NCBI GenBank assembly: GCA_003255065.1
Contig: QAOA01005205.1
Coordinates: 389,630-453,629 of the forward strand
DNA: 64,000 nt
From: Cercis canadensis
Taxonomy: Eukaryota > Streptophyta > Magnoliopsida > Fabales > Fabaceae
Direction of reading: 5' to 3'
The notes beneath the pieces are model-generated. The model did no database searches. It worked only from the letters and a program-made list of their open reading frames with translations, and was not told where the DNA came from. Within the stretch, counting starts at the first letter, position 1, and each line of letters starts with the position of its first letter. A program made the translations under genes and the position numbers. Of this stretch, positions 21,398 to 33,700 are shown in pieces.

Positions 21398-24300
21398 ATG
21401 GGAAAGGGAAGCAAAGGTGGATTTTTTCGCTATGCAGATGGTACGGACAAGTTGCTATTACTCTTTGGGTCTTTGGGTTGCATTGGAGATGGCCTGCAAA
21501 CCCCTATCACTATGCTCGTTCTTGGCAGTTTAATTAATGACTATGCAGGTCAAGAATCTCAACATTCTGTCTCCGCCGATACTATAAACAAGGTAACCTC
21601 AAGCACTGCCTTCTCTTTACTCTTTCTACCAATACTCTCTGTAATACATAACACTAGTTGCAAACCGTGTCATGCACAGGTAATTAGTTAAACAAAGAGA
21701 GAGAAGAGAAATAGAAAAAGAAGTAGAAAGAAGAGAGTGAGTACAATGACTTAGATAACCTTACTCGTAGAGAAAGTGTTTTCTTTTAAATATATTAATA
21801 GATTACTGAATTTCAGTCATNTCAGGTGCAGTAGTATATCATAAAAGTTCACGATTGTTATGTTTGGTAATCTCAAAATTCAAAAATACTAAATTTTGGT
21901 GAGAATCAATTTTCCATGACACGGGTTAACTAGGAGAGTTTTAATATTTTATTAAAATAATTATTGTTATGAAAATAACTGTTCTTCATGTAATTTTCAG
22001 TATGCTCTGAGGCTTCTCTATGTTGCTATTGGGGTGGGTTTATGTTCTTTTACTGGTAAGATTTGCCGCAACTCTTATATGGTTTCAATTTTTAGTGAAT
22101 AGGCGAGCTGCTAGTCCTCTGTCTGCTAATGTATCTCCTTAATTAATTGGATCAGTTCATAACTGTAAAAGTAATCATATAATTTAAAATATATGAAATA
22201 ATCAGGAGATCCAATATATGACATCTTAAAATTAAAGAACTCTAACAACAAACATTTAGTTCAACTGACAGCAAATTGAACTCTGGGTCTCTTGACTGTG
22301 ATCAAGGTCCAATGAGAACATTGTTGAGAGAGAAAAAACCGTAATTGCTCTAACTTTTGAATGCCTAGATATAATTGTACATTTGATTTGGTCTTATAAT
22401 TGAATAACCAATTTGACTATAGTTTTCATTCCATGAGTAGACATACATATACACTTGTAACATTTTGCAGAAGGAGTTTGTTGGACAAGAAGTGCAGAAA
22501 GACAAACTTCTCAGATGAGAACTGAATATCTTAAATCGGTCCTCAGGCAAGAAGTGGGTTTCTTTGATAATCAAACTTCGTCTTCCTCAACCTTCCAAGT
22601 AATTGACACCATATCTTCTGATGCCCAAACCATCCAAGACACAATGGCTGAAAAGGTTTTAACAAAATACCTTGCCCCTCTTTCTTTCAATAATCCCTTT
22701 TAAATTTATGACTGTTAATCTCATTTGTATTATATCTGTTTGCTCTAGGTACCCAATTGTCTGGTGCACCTCTCATCATTTTTTTTTAGCTTCTTAGTTG
22801 CACTGATCCTTTCTTGGAGGCTTGCAGTAGCTGCTTTTCCATTTTCAGTTATGATGATCATGCCAGCAATCATATTTGGGAAAGCAATGAAAGAGTTGGG
22901 ATCTAAAATGAAGGATGCTTACGGGGTTGCTGGTGGCATTGCAGAACAAGCAATCTCATCAATTCGCACAGTTTATTCATATGTAGGCGAGAAACAAACA
23001 CTAGATAGGTTCAGCTCAGCACTTGAAAAAAGTAGAGAGCTTGGCATGAAGCAAGGCTTCACAAAAGGTGTGGTGATTGGGAGCATCGGGTTGATATATG
23101 CAACATGGGCATTTCAAACTTGGGTTGGAAGCATTCTTGTCATGGAGAAAAGAGAACAAGGAGGCCAGGTGTTTTGCGCCCAAATCTGTATCATCTGGGG
23201 AGGACTGTAAGTATCAATTTTTCTGTAATAACAATATTCTAATATGATAACAAAGGAAATATGGAGCTTTCCTCGTCAAAAGTGACAACTTGAGCTTTAA
23301 ATGTGCAGGTCTCTGATGAGTGCACTCCCCAATCTCACTTTCATATTAGAGGCAACAATAGCTGCTTCACGGATTTACCAGATGATTGATCGAGTGCCAA
23401 CTATAAACTCTGACAACGAGAAAGGCAAGATCTTAGAAGGTGTGAGAGGAGAAATCATGTTTAAAGGGGTTGGCTTTAGCTACCCATCTAGGCCTAATAC
23501 CCCAATTCTTGAAGGACTCAATCTCAAAGTGAAAGCAGGTAAAACAGTAGGCCTTGTTGGAGGGAGTGGTTCTGGCAAATCTACCATCATATCTTTACTT
23601 GAAAGATTTTATGATCCTATTGATGGCAAGATATTCCTTGATGGTTGTGATATAAAGAAACTTCAACTTAAATGGCTGAGGTCCCAGATGGGACTGGTAA
23701 ATCAGGAACCAATTCTCTTTGCTACGTCCATAAAAGAAAACATTGTATTTGGCAAAGAAGGAGCTTCAATGGATGCTGTTGTAAGAGCAGCAAAGGCTGC
23801 AAATGCACATGATTTCATTATCAAACTTCCTAATGGATACGACACTCAAGTAAGCTTTTCTTCTTCTCTCAAATGATAGAATTCTTATAAAAATTGCTTA
23901 ACTTGATTGCTGATAAAAGTGTGATTATGGTTCAGGTAGGGCAATTTGGAGCTCAAATGTCTGGAGGGCAAAAACAAAGGATTGCAATTGCAAGAGCCTT
24001 AATTCGAGACCCTAAAATTCTATTGCTTGATGAAGCCACAAGCGCTTTGGATGCACAGTCTGAGAAAGTTGTTCAAGAAGCTCTTGATCAGGCTTCCCAA
24101 GGAAGGACAACAATCATCATAGCCCATCGACTCTCTACAATCCGAAGGGCTGATTTAATAGTGGTTCTTCGATCAGGAAGAGTTGTTGAATCTGGTACCC
24201 ATCATGAGCTAATCCAATTAAACAATGGGGAAGGTGGCACTTATAGCAAAATGCTTCAATTGCAAAATGAAGATGCAATGCAGGGCATGAAGAAGAGTGG

Positions 24301-26336
24301 GGAGCAGAGCACAGTAAACATGAGAAGTGCAAATTCAAGCTGGCAAAGCAGCCCAGCTCAGCTATTCAGTCCTGCGCAGCCATTTAGCCCCATATATTCC
24401 ATCAGTATCATAGAGTCTACTCAATTCTCCTCATGCGATGACTATAACATCAAAGACTCAGAGAAATCTTCCCATTCAAGTTTCTCCCAATGGCGTTTAC
24501 TACGAATGAATGCACCTGAGTGGAAGCATGCAATACTTGGGTGTTTAGGTGCCATTGGCTCAGGAATGTGCCAGCCATTTTATTCCTATTGCTTGGGAAT
24601 AGTAGCTTCAGTTTACTTCATACAAGACAAATCTCGCATCAAATCAGAAATCAGATTATACTCCTCCATCTTTTGTGGCCTAGCGGTAATCAACTTCATT
24701 TCAGGCCTCCTCCAGCATTATAATTTTGCAATTATGGGAGAGCGGTTGTTGAAAAGAGTTCGAGAAAATTTGCTGGAAAAAGTGCTGACCTTTGAGGTAG
24801 GATGGTTTGACCGAGATGAAAACACAAGCGCAGCAATTAGTGCACGCCTAGCAACTGAAGCCAACTTGGTTCGATCCCTTGTTGCAGAACGAATGTCATT
24901 GTTGGTTCAGGTTTTCTGTAATGCCTCTCTGGCTTTCATACTCGGTTTAATTGTTGCATGGAGAATAGCCATTGTAATGATTGCCATGCAGCCTCTAACC
25001 ATTGCTTGTTTCTATTCTAAGAGCGTTTTAATGAAAAATATGTCGGGCAAAGCTCGAATGGCTCAAAGGGAGGGTTGCCAACTAGCAATGGAAGCTGCCA
25101 CCAATCACAGGACTATTACTGCGTTCTCGTCTGAGAATAGGATAGTAAATCTGTTTAAGATTGCTATGGAAGGCCCCAAGAAGGAAAGCATCAAACAGTC
25201 ATGGATTTCAGGTTCCGTTTTATTAAGTTCCCAATTTCTGACAACAGGTTCTATAGCCTTAACTTTTTGGTATGGAGGAAGGCTATTAAATCAAGGGCTA
25301 GTTGAATCAAAGCAGCTTCTACAAGTTTTCCTTATCTTGATGGCCACTGGTAGACAAATTGCTGAGACAGGAAGCATGACTTCTGATATAGCCAAAAGTG
25401 GAAGAGCCATTAGATCAGTTTTCGCAATCTTGGACAGGAAAACTGAGATTGAACCTGAAGATCCTCAACATAAAAAGTTCAAAAAGGTAAAGGGCAATAT
25501 AAAACTGCAAAACGTGTTCTTTGCTTACCCAGCAAGGCCTGATCAAATGATCCTCAAGGGCCTCAATCTTGAGATTGAAGCTGGAAAAAGAGTAGCATTA
25601 GTAGGACAGAGTGGCTCAGGTAAATCCACAATCATTGGGTTAATTGAAAGATTTTATGACCCAATAAAGGGATCAGTGTCCATAGGTAATTGTGACATCA
25701 GGGAATTTAACTTGAGAAAGTTGAGATCACATATTGCCTTAGTGAGTCAAGAGCCCACCCTATTCGCAGGAACTATACGTGACAACATTGTGTATGGGAA
25801 GAAGGACGTGTCCGAGAATGAAGTAAGAAGCGCAGCTCGCCTTGCCAATGCTCATGAGTTTATAAGGTAATAATCTCTGTTCATCTGTTAATTAATTTAT
25901 TGCAATAGTTGCTTTTAACATGATGGCTAGTTGCTTTTAATATAACACAAAATTTGTGAAATGCAGCTCAATGAAAGATGGATATGATACTTACTGTGGA
26001 GAAAGAGGAGTGCAGCTATCAGGAGGGCAGAAGCAGAGGATAGCAATTGCTCGAGCAATACTTAAGGAGCCATCAATCCTGCTGTTAGACGAGGCAACCA
26101 GTGCTCTAGATAGTGTTTCAGAGAATCTAGTTCAAGAGGCACTGGACAAGATGATGATTGGAACAACATGTGTAGTTATAGCTCACCGTTTGTCCACAAT
26201 ACAAAGTGCAGACTCCATAGCTGTGATAAAGAATGGCAGGGTAGTCGAAATAGGATCCCACTCACAATTGCTCGCCATTCGACCAAACGGGGCTTACTAC
26301 TCTATGATTAGCCTGCAAAATCGTCACTCCACTTGA
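21398..26336 (+). CDS. Full-length ABCB (P-glycoprotein/MDR) transporter, ABCB15-like
   Basis: Seven exons with GT-AG junctions: 21398-21592, 22001-22055, 22471-22655, 22749-23206, 23309-23849, 23936-25866, 25967-26336; 1244 residues, normal for a full TMD-NBD-TMD-NBD transporter. TMD1 occupies about 20-310. NBD1 has Walker [10 protein letters not shown] (about 381-389), signature MSGGQ (about 486-490) and Walker [13 protein letters not shown] with E511. A charged, Ser-rich linker follows, then TMD2 (starting near [15 protein letters not shown]) and NBD2 with [14 protein letters not shown] and [12 protein letters not shown]. The first signature begins with Met rather than the usual Leu; otherwise both ATP sites look competent. 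Plant ABCBs of this clade sit in the plasma membrane and export auxin or secondary metabolites; substrate cannot be told from sequence. The start [15 protein letters not shown] is the first ATG after in-frame stops. Intron 1 carries a Helitron-like insert and an N (21821). Confidence 0.93.
21654..21802 (-). mobile_element. Small non-autonomous Helitron-like insert in ABCB intron 1
   Basis: Relative of the insert at 15800-15938. The minus-strand 3' end is TTTGCAACTAG followed by host T, with a GTGCATGACACGG hairpin-like sequence just upstream; the 5' end is TC (TCTATTAATATATT) after host A. The interior is a purine-rich tract (GAGAGAAGAGAAATAG on the plus strand). No coding capacity. Confidence 0.6.
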
Positions 26337-26399
26337 TTTGTTGCAGTTGCACAAATTAATAAACATTTCAAATCAATGTCTCAGGTAATTAATTAATAA

Positions 26400-26497
26400 C
26401 ATAAATAGTAATTGAGTGATATTAAGATCGTATTTAAAACTTATAGAATATGTGTTTGAATTCATAATTATAGTCAAAATTACAAAAAAAAAAAAAA
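26400..26497 (+). mobile_element. Short tRNA-derived SINE, same family as 31737-31819
   Basis: AATTGAGTGATATTAAGATC (box-A-like), then TGTGTTTGAATTCATAATTA (box-B-like), then a 14-base A run. It aligns along its length with the copy at 31737-31819, which has a clear target duplication. I could not define the duplication here. Confidence 0.55.
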
Positions 26498-26502
26498 TTT
26501 AA

Positions 26503-26861
26503 TGGCATGGATACAAGTTCTACTTGTTTTACTTCTCTTTTTGGAAAAGTAATCTAAAAAAAAATCAAGAAAGTGAAAAAAGAAGTGAAAGACAAGTCTC
26601 AACCTTATACACATTTCTTTCGTTCACTAAGTCCTTTAACTACTACTATTCATACCTCTTCCTCCTATTACTAACCTTTTACTTTCAATTATTTTTGACA
26701 CATCACTATCAAACTATCATTTCCACTTCTAACTACTCTATCTATCACATTACAACATTTTCCACATTCCTAGTCATATTTTCAACTATTCCTTCTATTC
26801 TTTTTACACATAAATACAATTATTATCTCATATCTTAAACTAACAGTGGTATTAGAGCAGG
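26503..26861 (+). mobile_element. Relic LTR end with tRNA-Met-type primer-binding site
   Basis: TGGTATTAGAGCAGG at 26847-26861 differs by one base from TGGTATCAGAGC, the common primer-binding site complementary to initiator tRNA-Met used by many plant Copia elements. It starts two bases after a CA that would end the LTR. A TG that could start the LTR lies near 26503. There is no second LTR and no gag-pol, so this is at most a relic or the edge of a TRIM/LARD-like element. Confidence 0.4.
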
Positions 26862-27870
26862 TTTCAATCTTCGTATGGGTATTTCATCAAGAAAGATGGA
26901 GAAGGGCACCATACACAAAAAGAAGAAAATGGCTTCAAAGGAGAGCTGCAACACTCCCTGAAAATTCCAACTTCCTAAGTCTACCAAGTCTCCCGCAATT
27001 AACTACAAGCATGGGGAGAAAAAGAAAACTAGCTCAAGAAGATAAGGGGACAAGAAATAAGGTACCCCAAGTTCAAGAGCCTAACAAGGTCAACGGCAAG
27101 CTTCAAGAGCGTAAGAAGGCCAACGAAGAACCTCAAAACCAAGAAGGCAAAGGAAGTCAGCCTAACAAGGCAAACTGCTAACTACAGCAGCAGTTCTAAA
27201 AAATTTGTCAAAGCCACATGCAGTCAGGAAAAACAAAGAAGCAGCAGCAAAACTTTTCTTAAGCAGTAATCACCAAAAACATGGATTAAATTAGAAATAT
27301 AACTAGGTTTTTAGAGGTGTCTGAATGTATTCTAATTGCCAAAAAAGAAAAAAGAAATAAAACGTCATTTTCTTCTTATCCAAGAAAATATCTTGTGGAC
27401 GAAAAACTCTCATTTGTACTCATGATAGTTGCCTGTTTATATCTCTCTTCATTTGATTGTTTCCACAAAATTGTGCCTAATGGAGGCGAGTACAAGAATC
27501 GAGTATTATTCATTACGAAACTGGCAACAGCATTCAATTCACTGTCTTGCTGTAAGAACCCAGAAAACAACAAGAGCATAAAAGACACATAGTCTCGCAC
27601 TCTAAACCGTACAACAAATCGTCTTTATTTGCTTCGCAAGCGGCAAGTTCATACAAGGTAGTGGAACTGTAAGTCTGTAAAGACTACAATAGTATAGCAA
27701 CCATCGAAGCGACGCGTATTCTACGTTAAGTGTGTAGTGGAAAGTGCAACTTTAATGGCCCCACCTAATCTACCTGTCTCATTGGCTCTTTCTCCATGCA
27801 TGGCCCAACCCAATCAACCAACAGTAGCAAGCAATATATAGCATGGTTGATGGCTTTCTCGTCCTGTCCT

Positions 27871-27886
27871 CTATAAACTATAAATA
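27871..27886 (+). promoter_or_regulatory. TATA region of the WD40 gene
   Basis: CTATAAACTATAAATA, two overlapping TATA-like words about 170 bp upstream of the ATG at 28052. The intervening sequence is C/T-rich, typical of a plant 5' UTR. Confidence 0.6.
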
Positions 27887-28051
27887 AAAAGATGCCCTTC
27901 TACGTCCACAAGTTCCAAGTTGGAACCTTGGACCCATCGTTGCCTCCTCTGCGATTATTTCTTCTACCTCTCCTCTATTTGTCCACTTAATTAATTTATA
28001 CTCTCTAAGGTTATTAATTAATTCCAGCACCACCAGCCACCGCCGTCCGGC

Positions 28052-29395
28052 ATGAAGATCCCCTCACTGTTAGGCACATGCTCCGCCAACTGCGCCACCG
28101 CAACTGACGAATCAACCATCTCATTACCCAAGCTCCGGCGGCCAGCCCTTGGTTCCGATACGAGTACCTCCTCTGACGGCAACTCTTCCTCGACTTCACG
28201 AGAAACCAGCTCCAGCTGCAACAGCCTTCACAGCAACCTCTCCATCCAAACCCTCCCATCTGTCCCTTCTCTCCAGAAACTTTCGGCCGAAGCCCTAAAT
28301 TTCACTGTCACTCAACATTTCGTCAACTCCCTCACACCACAACCATCTCGCCCAGTTACCTGTTTAGCGGTTCACGGTAACCTCCTCTACGCTGCATCCG
28401 CCCACCAAATCAGAGTCTATGATTGTTACACGTGCACCAATCTCCATGCCTTCAACGGCCACGAATCGTCATCCGGCTCCATCAAGGCCCTCGCTTTCTG
28501 TGACGGAATGATCTTCTCCACTCACCAAGACTGCAAAATCAGAGTGTGGCAGTTCACTACCGATAGAAAAGCGCACCACTTGTTAACCACGCTTCCCACT
28601 GTTAACGACCGTCTACGCCGCTGCCTTCTACCCAAGAGCTACGTCAACATCCGTCGCCACAAGAAACGGCTCTGGATAGAACACGCTGACGCCGTTACGG
28701 GCCTGGCAGTTTGTAAGGGTATGATCTACTCAGTTTCTTGGGACAAGAGCTTGAAGATATGGAGAGCTTCTGATCTCCGTTGCTTGGAGTCCCTTAAAGC
28801 TCACGACGACGCAGTCAACGCTGTCGCAGTATCCAACGACGGGACCATTTACACGGGATCCGCGGATACACGAATACGGGTTTGGACCAAACCTTTCGGA
28901 GAAAAACGCCACGTGTTGATAGCAACTTTGGAGAAGCACAAGTCGGCGGTAAATGCCTTGGCCTTGAACGACGACGGATCAGTGTTATTTTCCGGTGCCT
29001 GTGACCGTTCCATATTAGTGTGGGAGAGAGAGGATTGTGCAAATCACATGGTAGTGAGTGGGGCATTGAGAGGGCACGGAAAAGCGATATTGTGTTTAAT
29101 CAACATCTCCAATTTGCTCATCAGTGGCTCAGCGGATCGAACGGTCAGGATATGGAAACAAGGATATGACGGCAAGTACTGTTGCCTTGCTGTTCTCGCT
29201 GCTCACCAGAAACCGGTCAGGTCTTTGGCGGCTATTCCAGAATCTGATTCTCAAGGGTCTCCTTCTCCAACAAACGCCGTTTCACTTTTCACTGGTTCCC
29301 TTGACGGCGAGATTAAGGTCTGGCAGATTTGTATTACCAATCTGAATACTAACAGCTCCGAACCCACACATTATCCAAAACATAATAATTTCTAG
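28052..29395 (+). CDS. JGB: JINGUBANG-like WD40-repeat protein, intronless
   Basis: Single exon of 447 residues starting MKIPSLLGTC. The first 95 residues are Ser/Thr-rich and low complexity. Seven WD40 repeats follow: PVTCLAVHGN..IRVYD, IKALAFCDGM..IRVWQF, VTGLAVCKGM..LKIWRA, VNAVAVSNDG..IRVW, VNALALNDDG..ILVWER, ILCLINISNL..VRIWKQ and VRSLAAIPES..IKVWQI, enough for one closed beta-propeller. Arabidopsis JINGUBANG is a WD40 protein that restrains pollen germination in dry conditions together with TCP4; paralogues have other or unknown roles, so the exact function here is inferred from the subfamily. Intronless structure and length agree with the family. The C-terminal tail after repeat 7 is short and Asn/Ser-rich. 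Confidence 0.92.
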   Translation: MKIPSLLGTCSANCATATDESTISLPKLRRPALGSDTSTSSDGNSSSTSRETSSSCNSLHSNLSIQTLPSVPSLQKLSAEALNFTVTQHFVNSLTPQPSRPVTCLAVHGNLLYAASAHQIRVYDCYTCTNLHAFNGHESSSGSIKALAFCDGMIFSTHQDCKIRVWQFTTDRKAHHLLTTLPTVNDRLRRCLLPKSYVNIRRHKKRLWIEHADAVTGLAVCKGMIYSVSWDKSLKIWRASDLRCLESLKAHDDAVNAVAVSNDGTIYTGSADTRIRVWTKPFGEKRHVLIATLEKHKSAVNALALNDDGSVLFSGACDRSILVWEREDCANHMVVSGALRGHGKAILCLINISNLLISGSADRTVRIWKQGYDGKYCCLAVLAAHQKPVRSLAAIPESDSQGSPSPTNAVSLFTGSLDGEIKVWQICITNLNTNSSEPTHYPKHNNF

Positions 29396-30040
29396 AAATT
29401 AAAGCGAATAAAATGATTGAAAATAAAATACGCAAAAAAGTTGTACACATGTTTAATTTCTTTCATCGTAGGGCTTTCAATCCAATTTTTGTTGAAATTT
29501 GTGGATGTGAAATGTTCTTTTAATTCTTTGTATATTTCCCCTATCCAAAGATTTTAATTCTTTGCCTTATGCTTCATTTTATGAGAATTAATTATGTTTG
29601 TCTAATCAAGTACTTTCAGTTTTAATTATGTTTTTCTTTTGGGTACAAGAAAACAGTTTTAATTATGATGATAACGATTGTTAATCTACTAAATTTAATG
29701 CACAACTATATTACTGTTGAGGATAAACTTAATTTAATTTCTAGTTAAATATTTAATTACATAAATTTATATAATTTATGTTTTTATAATCATATAGATT
29801 GTATTCTGTGCTCTGTCTCCTGACTTTTGCGCATTGGCATGGGCATAGTACTAGTGATTAATAAAAGGAACTATACAACTTTATATGAGGAAAGGAGAAA
29901 AATCATTCCACATAAATGGAGGAAAGGAATTGGCCTACTACGTAAACATTTGCATATTAACAACCACAAAATATTCGAGTTTCCGTGGTTTCTTCTAAAA
30001 CCGTGAACTTCAGAATATAAATTATGAATTAAAAAACTAA

Positions 30041-30525
30041 GGTTTAAATATACTGTATGTCTATATAGTTTGAATGAATTTTGAATTAGGTTTTTATAAT
30101 TTTTTTTTTCCTCTTTTGTGGTCCTTATAATTTGAAAATTTTCTAATTAGGTTCTAACTATTATCTCCGGTTACAAATCTGTCAGTTTAGTGTTGATATG
30201 ACAAACGACTTATTTATGTGGTAATAAAAAACTAACGTGGCGCCAAAATAACACAAAAATTGTCACTTCATCAACTTTTTTATTCACTTTTTTGAGCCAA
30301 AATTTGATGAGATGATAATTTTTATGCCGCTTTAGCATCACGTTGACTTCTTTTATTGTCATATAGACATGTCATTTGCTGTGTTAATACTAAACTCACG
30401 AAATTATAATCGGGGTGATAACAAGGACCCATTAAAAAATTTCAAATTATAAAAATCTCAAAAGAAAAAAAAAATTATAAGAATTTGATTGTCAAAATTA
30501 TAAGGATTTGCAATACATTTAAACA
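30041..30525. mobile_element. Foldback MITE (family G), copy 2
   Basis: Begins GGTTTAAATATACTGTATG and ends with the inverse GCAATACATTTAAAC. Flanked by AAAAAACTAA at 30031-30040 and about 30526-30535, a 9-10 bp target duplication. Internal words AATTTTGAATTAGGTTTTTA and GTTTAGTGTTGATATGACAA match copy 1 at 10326-10776. Confidence 0.8.
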
Positions 30526-31261
30526 AAAAAACTAATGCACCACAGCTGCATTCATAAATTACGGAGAAGGGCCACTGGGAGCAATACTGCCATACCTCAT
30601 GATTTTATATTGCAAGAAAAATTAAACTCGATCCAACATCAGCGTTGACATGCGTGATTATTTTATTTAAAAGCATAAGCATATATAATTAATGCAAATT
30701 AGGATACATGACATTAAGTGGATCTAAGATTTAGGTAATATGAGGACGAATGAGGGCTTTACGAGGCCTACTCCACATAGGCGACCTTGGTTTTAACCGT
30801 TACTAGTAGACCTTTCATTGCTTATCTGACTACCAATGAAAGGTATTTGCTTTTTTCAGACTACCACTCACATGCCTTCCTCATAATATGCTTTGGTTTG
30901 AATCTAATAATCAATATTTAATATTAAGTTTCGATAATCTAATAAATCAATTAGCCATGCATGCGTGCATTTCCTTTAATTTATTATTTCTATTTTATAG
31001 CTAATGGTCGACTCTTCAATGCTTTAATATGTTTTAACCAAGAAAACAAAGAAGATAATGGATTATATTAATAGGGAATATATATATATATATATAATGT
31101 CAATGTGAAAACACCCTTAGTACCGCTAGTCTTTTTATGTATTACTGGCACTGGCCCTGTGCCGGGCGGTTGGGGGACAAATTGGGGCATGGTTTATCGA
31201 TTATAATTTAGTTATTTGACTAAAACTCTCTTAAAATATATGTATGAAACGTAATATATAT

Positions 31262-31473
31262 TGGGGATTCTATGATACTACTTAAGTATGTCATACTACA
31301 CTGACGTAGCAAACATACATAATTTTTATATTTTATTATATATAAAATATAATTTATTTAATTTTTTAAACAAATTTAAAAATAGTTAATTTGTACACAT
31401 GTCATTTATTTATTAGTTATTTTTATATAGTATGACATACTACATAAATATTAAAAATATCTAAGAAACCTCC
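31262..31473 (-). mobile_element. 212-bp MULE-type MITE, copy 3 (reversed)
   Basis: Same element as at 654-865 and 8375-8586 but in the opposite orientation: begins GGGATTCTATGATAC and ends AAGAAACCTCC. Flanked by AATATATAT at 31253-31261 and 31474-31482. Length is again exactly 212 bp. The AT-rich target makes this duplication less decisive than in the other two copies. Confidence 0.88.
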
Positions 31474-31736
31474 AATATATATATATATGCTTTTGTATCT
31501 CTGTGTTCTAACGATGACTTTGTGACCAAGATCTGTATACCCTCTTGTATTTATTTTTTTCAAAAGCACGACGTTCAATGACTCATTCATCAAGAAGCGT
31601 CATTTATAAAGTTCAAAATTAAATAATTCCATCACAATTGATTTATTCCATTAGAGTTATGTTTGCATTGCATCTATGTTGTAAAGAAGACTAATTAATT
31701 AGACTAGTCTCTCTTATATCAAATCATTCTTACCAC

Positions 31737-31819
31737 CAACTAGATTGTAGCTTAATGGTACTGAGGTCGTTCTCAGAACTTATAAATTTTGTATTCGAAT
31801 CAAAAGTACAAAAAAAAAA
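31737..31819 (+). mobile_element. Short tRNA-derived SINE with target duplication
   Basis: Contains TTGTAGCTTAATGGTACTG (box-A-like) and TTTGTATTCGAATCAAAAG (box-B-like), ending in an A run. Bounded by TCATTCTTACCAC (31724-31736) and TCATTCTTATCAC (31820-31832), a 13-bp duplication with one mismatch. About 83 bp long. Confidence 0.75.
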
Positions 31820-32532
31820 TCATTCTTATCACAGTTCTATATATTCTTGACACTAAATCATAAAACCCCTATATCTATCTAGAACTTTTTCTAACCAGCT
31901 GGGTTAATTATTTCTTCAAACCCCTCTATTTATTTAAGCATTGAAATATTAAATCATTTTGATAGGGGATTATTAAGTCTATAGCCAACTGTGCTAACTG
32001 AAATTAATACACAGATGATAAAACAAAAACATATATACAGTTGAGTAAAAGAATGGCACACCGAAGATGTCACATGTCTAAGATGTACATAAAATTTTAT
32101 TAAAAAAAATAAAATTAAGAATCGGCTAATCCAAATTCAGAGTTTGAAATATGTATGATCTAATAACATGCAGAACACTATATTTTACTACTGACCTGGG
32201 TACTCTAAATTCCTTCAAATTAAGCAGTGACTAATTGGATATAGAAACGGTGGTGCCCACAAGCACAAGATAATCTATTGCTTATTCGTCACAAGTTGCC
32301 AACTTGCTTCTACTGATTAGATTCTTTGTGTGCATGAGTTGTTGTGACCTGATCATTCAATTTCATGCTAGAAGAGAGCATTACCTCATTATATTTTGGG
32401 GAAAAGCAATAGAGATATAATAATTAAACAGCCAAAGCATTGCCATTGCCGTTTATCCTAAGGACGGATCAATGATCTGAATGGGACGGCACTCGTGCCA
32501 TTTGCATTTGCATTTGCTTCTCAATGTAAACC

Positions 32533-32923
32533 GGTAAATTGACTAAAAATATATATTTTCTCAAACTATTTATTGAAGTGGAACACTTTATAAATTATTT
32601 ACATAAATTATGTACTTTTGGTCACGTTACATGGATAAGTAGTGTTTTTATGAGTGCCATGCAAAATAGCGTGATTTCACTTTCTAAGAAATTAAAAAAG
32701 ACAATCATGCTACTTAAAAAGTAGCATAACTCTTGAGAAAACTCTCAAGTAGTGTGACACTAGTCATGCTACATTGAGAGTAGCATGACACTCATAAAAA
32801 CTTCATCTCCTTGTGTAATGTAACTATATTATTCAGAAAATTGTATTATTTGTGTAAATAATTTGCATAATGCTCCATTTAAATAAATAGTTTACTAAAA
32901 TGTATATTTTTAGTCAATTAACC
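32533..32923. mobile_element. 391-bp MULE-type MITE
   Basis: Terminal inverted repeats GGTAAATTGACTAAAAATAT and its inverse ending TTTTTAGTCAATTAACC. Perfect 9-bp target duplication ATGTAAACC at 32524-32532 and 32924-32932. The centre has a second hairpin around CTTGAGAAAACTCTCAAG (about 32732-32750). The ORF at 32539-32724 lies inside the element and is not considered coding. Confidence 0.85.
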
Positions 32924-33507
32924 ATGTAAACCTGCAATATGTTCTTTTTTGAGTTTTTGTCTGTCTCTTCACAGTTTATCCATATCTTTACCTACAACTT
33001 GCTTTATTCTTTCCGTCCTTTACTCCTTGTTATTCGAACCTTGCAAGAAGAAGCAACAAAAATGGCAAAGTCTCTTTCGTTCCAGCTTATTAGATATGAA
33101 ATTGTATGCTGTCTTCATCAATCGCATATTGTGTATGGGCAGATATATAAAATAACTTCAACCAAGAAAGAGTAATATGAAATTTTGACAAACGAAAGAG
33201 TATTGGGACATGGGGATCATATTTTATTTACTAACGATACCTTTCTTGTGGCCAATGTAAACCTTTCTTTATGTCATCTTATGCACGTAATTACATGCAG
33301 TTGTATGGTGCCACCTCTGCTCCACATGGCAAATTTGGAACTGTACAGTGTACACTTCCCTCCAAAATCATAATGCCAAAAATGGTGACATCAATTTTTG
33401 TGTTTAACACTCGTCCTTTATGGCTCTTCCTTGAGTTGTATTACAGTATTAATGAGCTTTGGGGTCTTGTTTATGGGACTCGTTTGGCTTGATCGCTAGG
33501 TGCCCGG

Positions 33508-33700
33508 AAGGTGATAGTTAAATGTGACTCGTAGCTACTGCATAATTGTAATAACAGATCCCACCCATGCTTCTCTCTTATTCAGGAGCTCCGAGACATG
33601 ATGATTTGTAGCTGGGAGTTGGTGTTCAACCATGTTTACAAATAGGTCAACCGTTGTGCAGATGTTCTGGCCGGAGAAGCTCATTCCGGTGGGTTCTTCG
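33508..33700 (+). pseudogene. RNase H domain relic of a non-LTR retroelement-type protein
   Basis: In one frame the sequence reads KVIVKCDS, stop, LLHNCNNRSHPCFSLIQELR, ... WELVFNHVYK, stop, VNRCADVLAGEAHSGG. The order DS...HPC.SLI..L....W...HVYR..N.CAD.LA..GHSG is the plant RNase H-like domain found at the end of LINE reverse transcriptases and in solitary genomic copies. Two TAG stops interrupt it, so it is not functional. No reverse transcriptase domain remains upstream. Confidence 0.7.

Larger units (their letters stand above)
26337..28051. other. Intergenic region with a short SINE and LTR-retroelement relic
   Basis: After the ABCB stop come a short SINE (about 26400-26497), a possible LTR plus primer-binding site (about 26503-26861), and a Lys/Gln-rich ORF (26846-27181) of unknown identity that may be remnant internal retroelement sequence. 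From 27200 to 27860 I see nothing recognisable; the last 180 bp is the WD40 gene promoter and leader. Confidence 0.5.

Noticed and set aside
26524..27181. Two ORFs after the ABCB gene, one Lys/Gln-rich
   Set aside because: They follow a primer-binding-site-like sequence and low-complexity DNA, and no gag, pol or host domain can be recognised.
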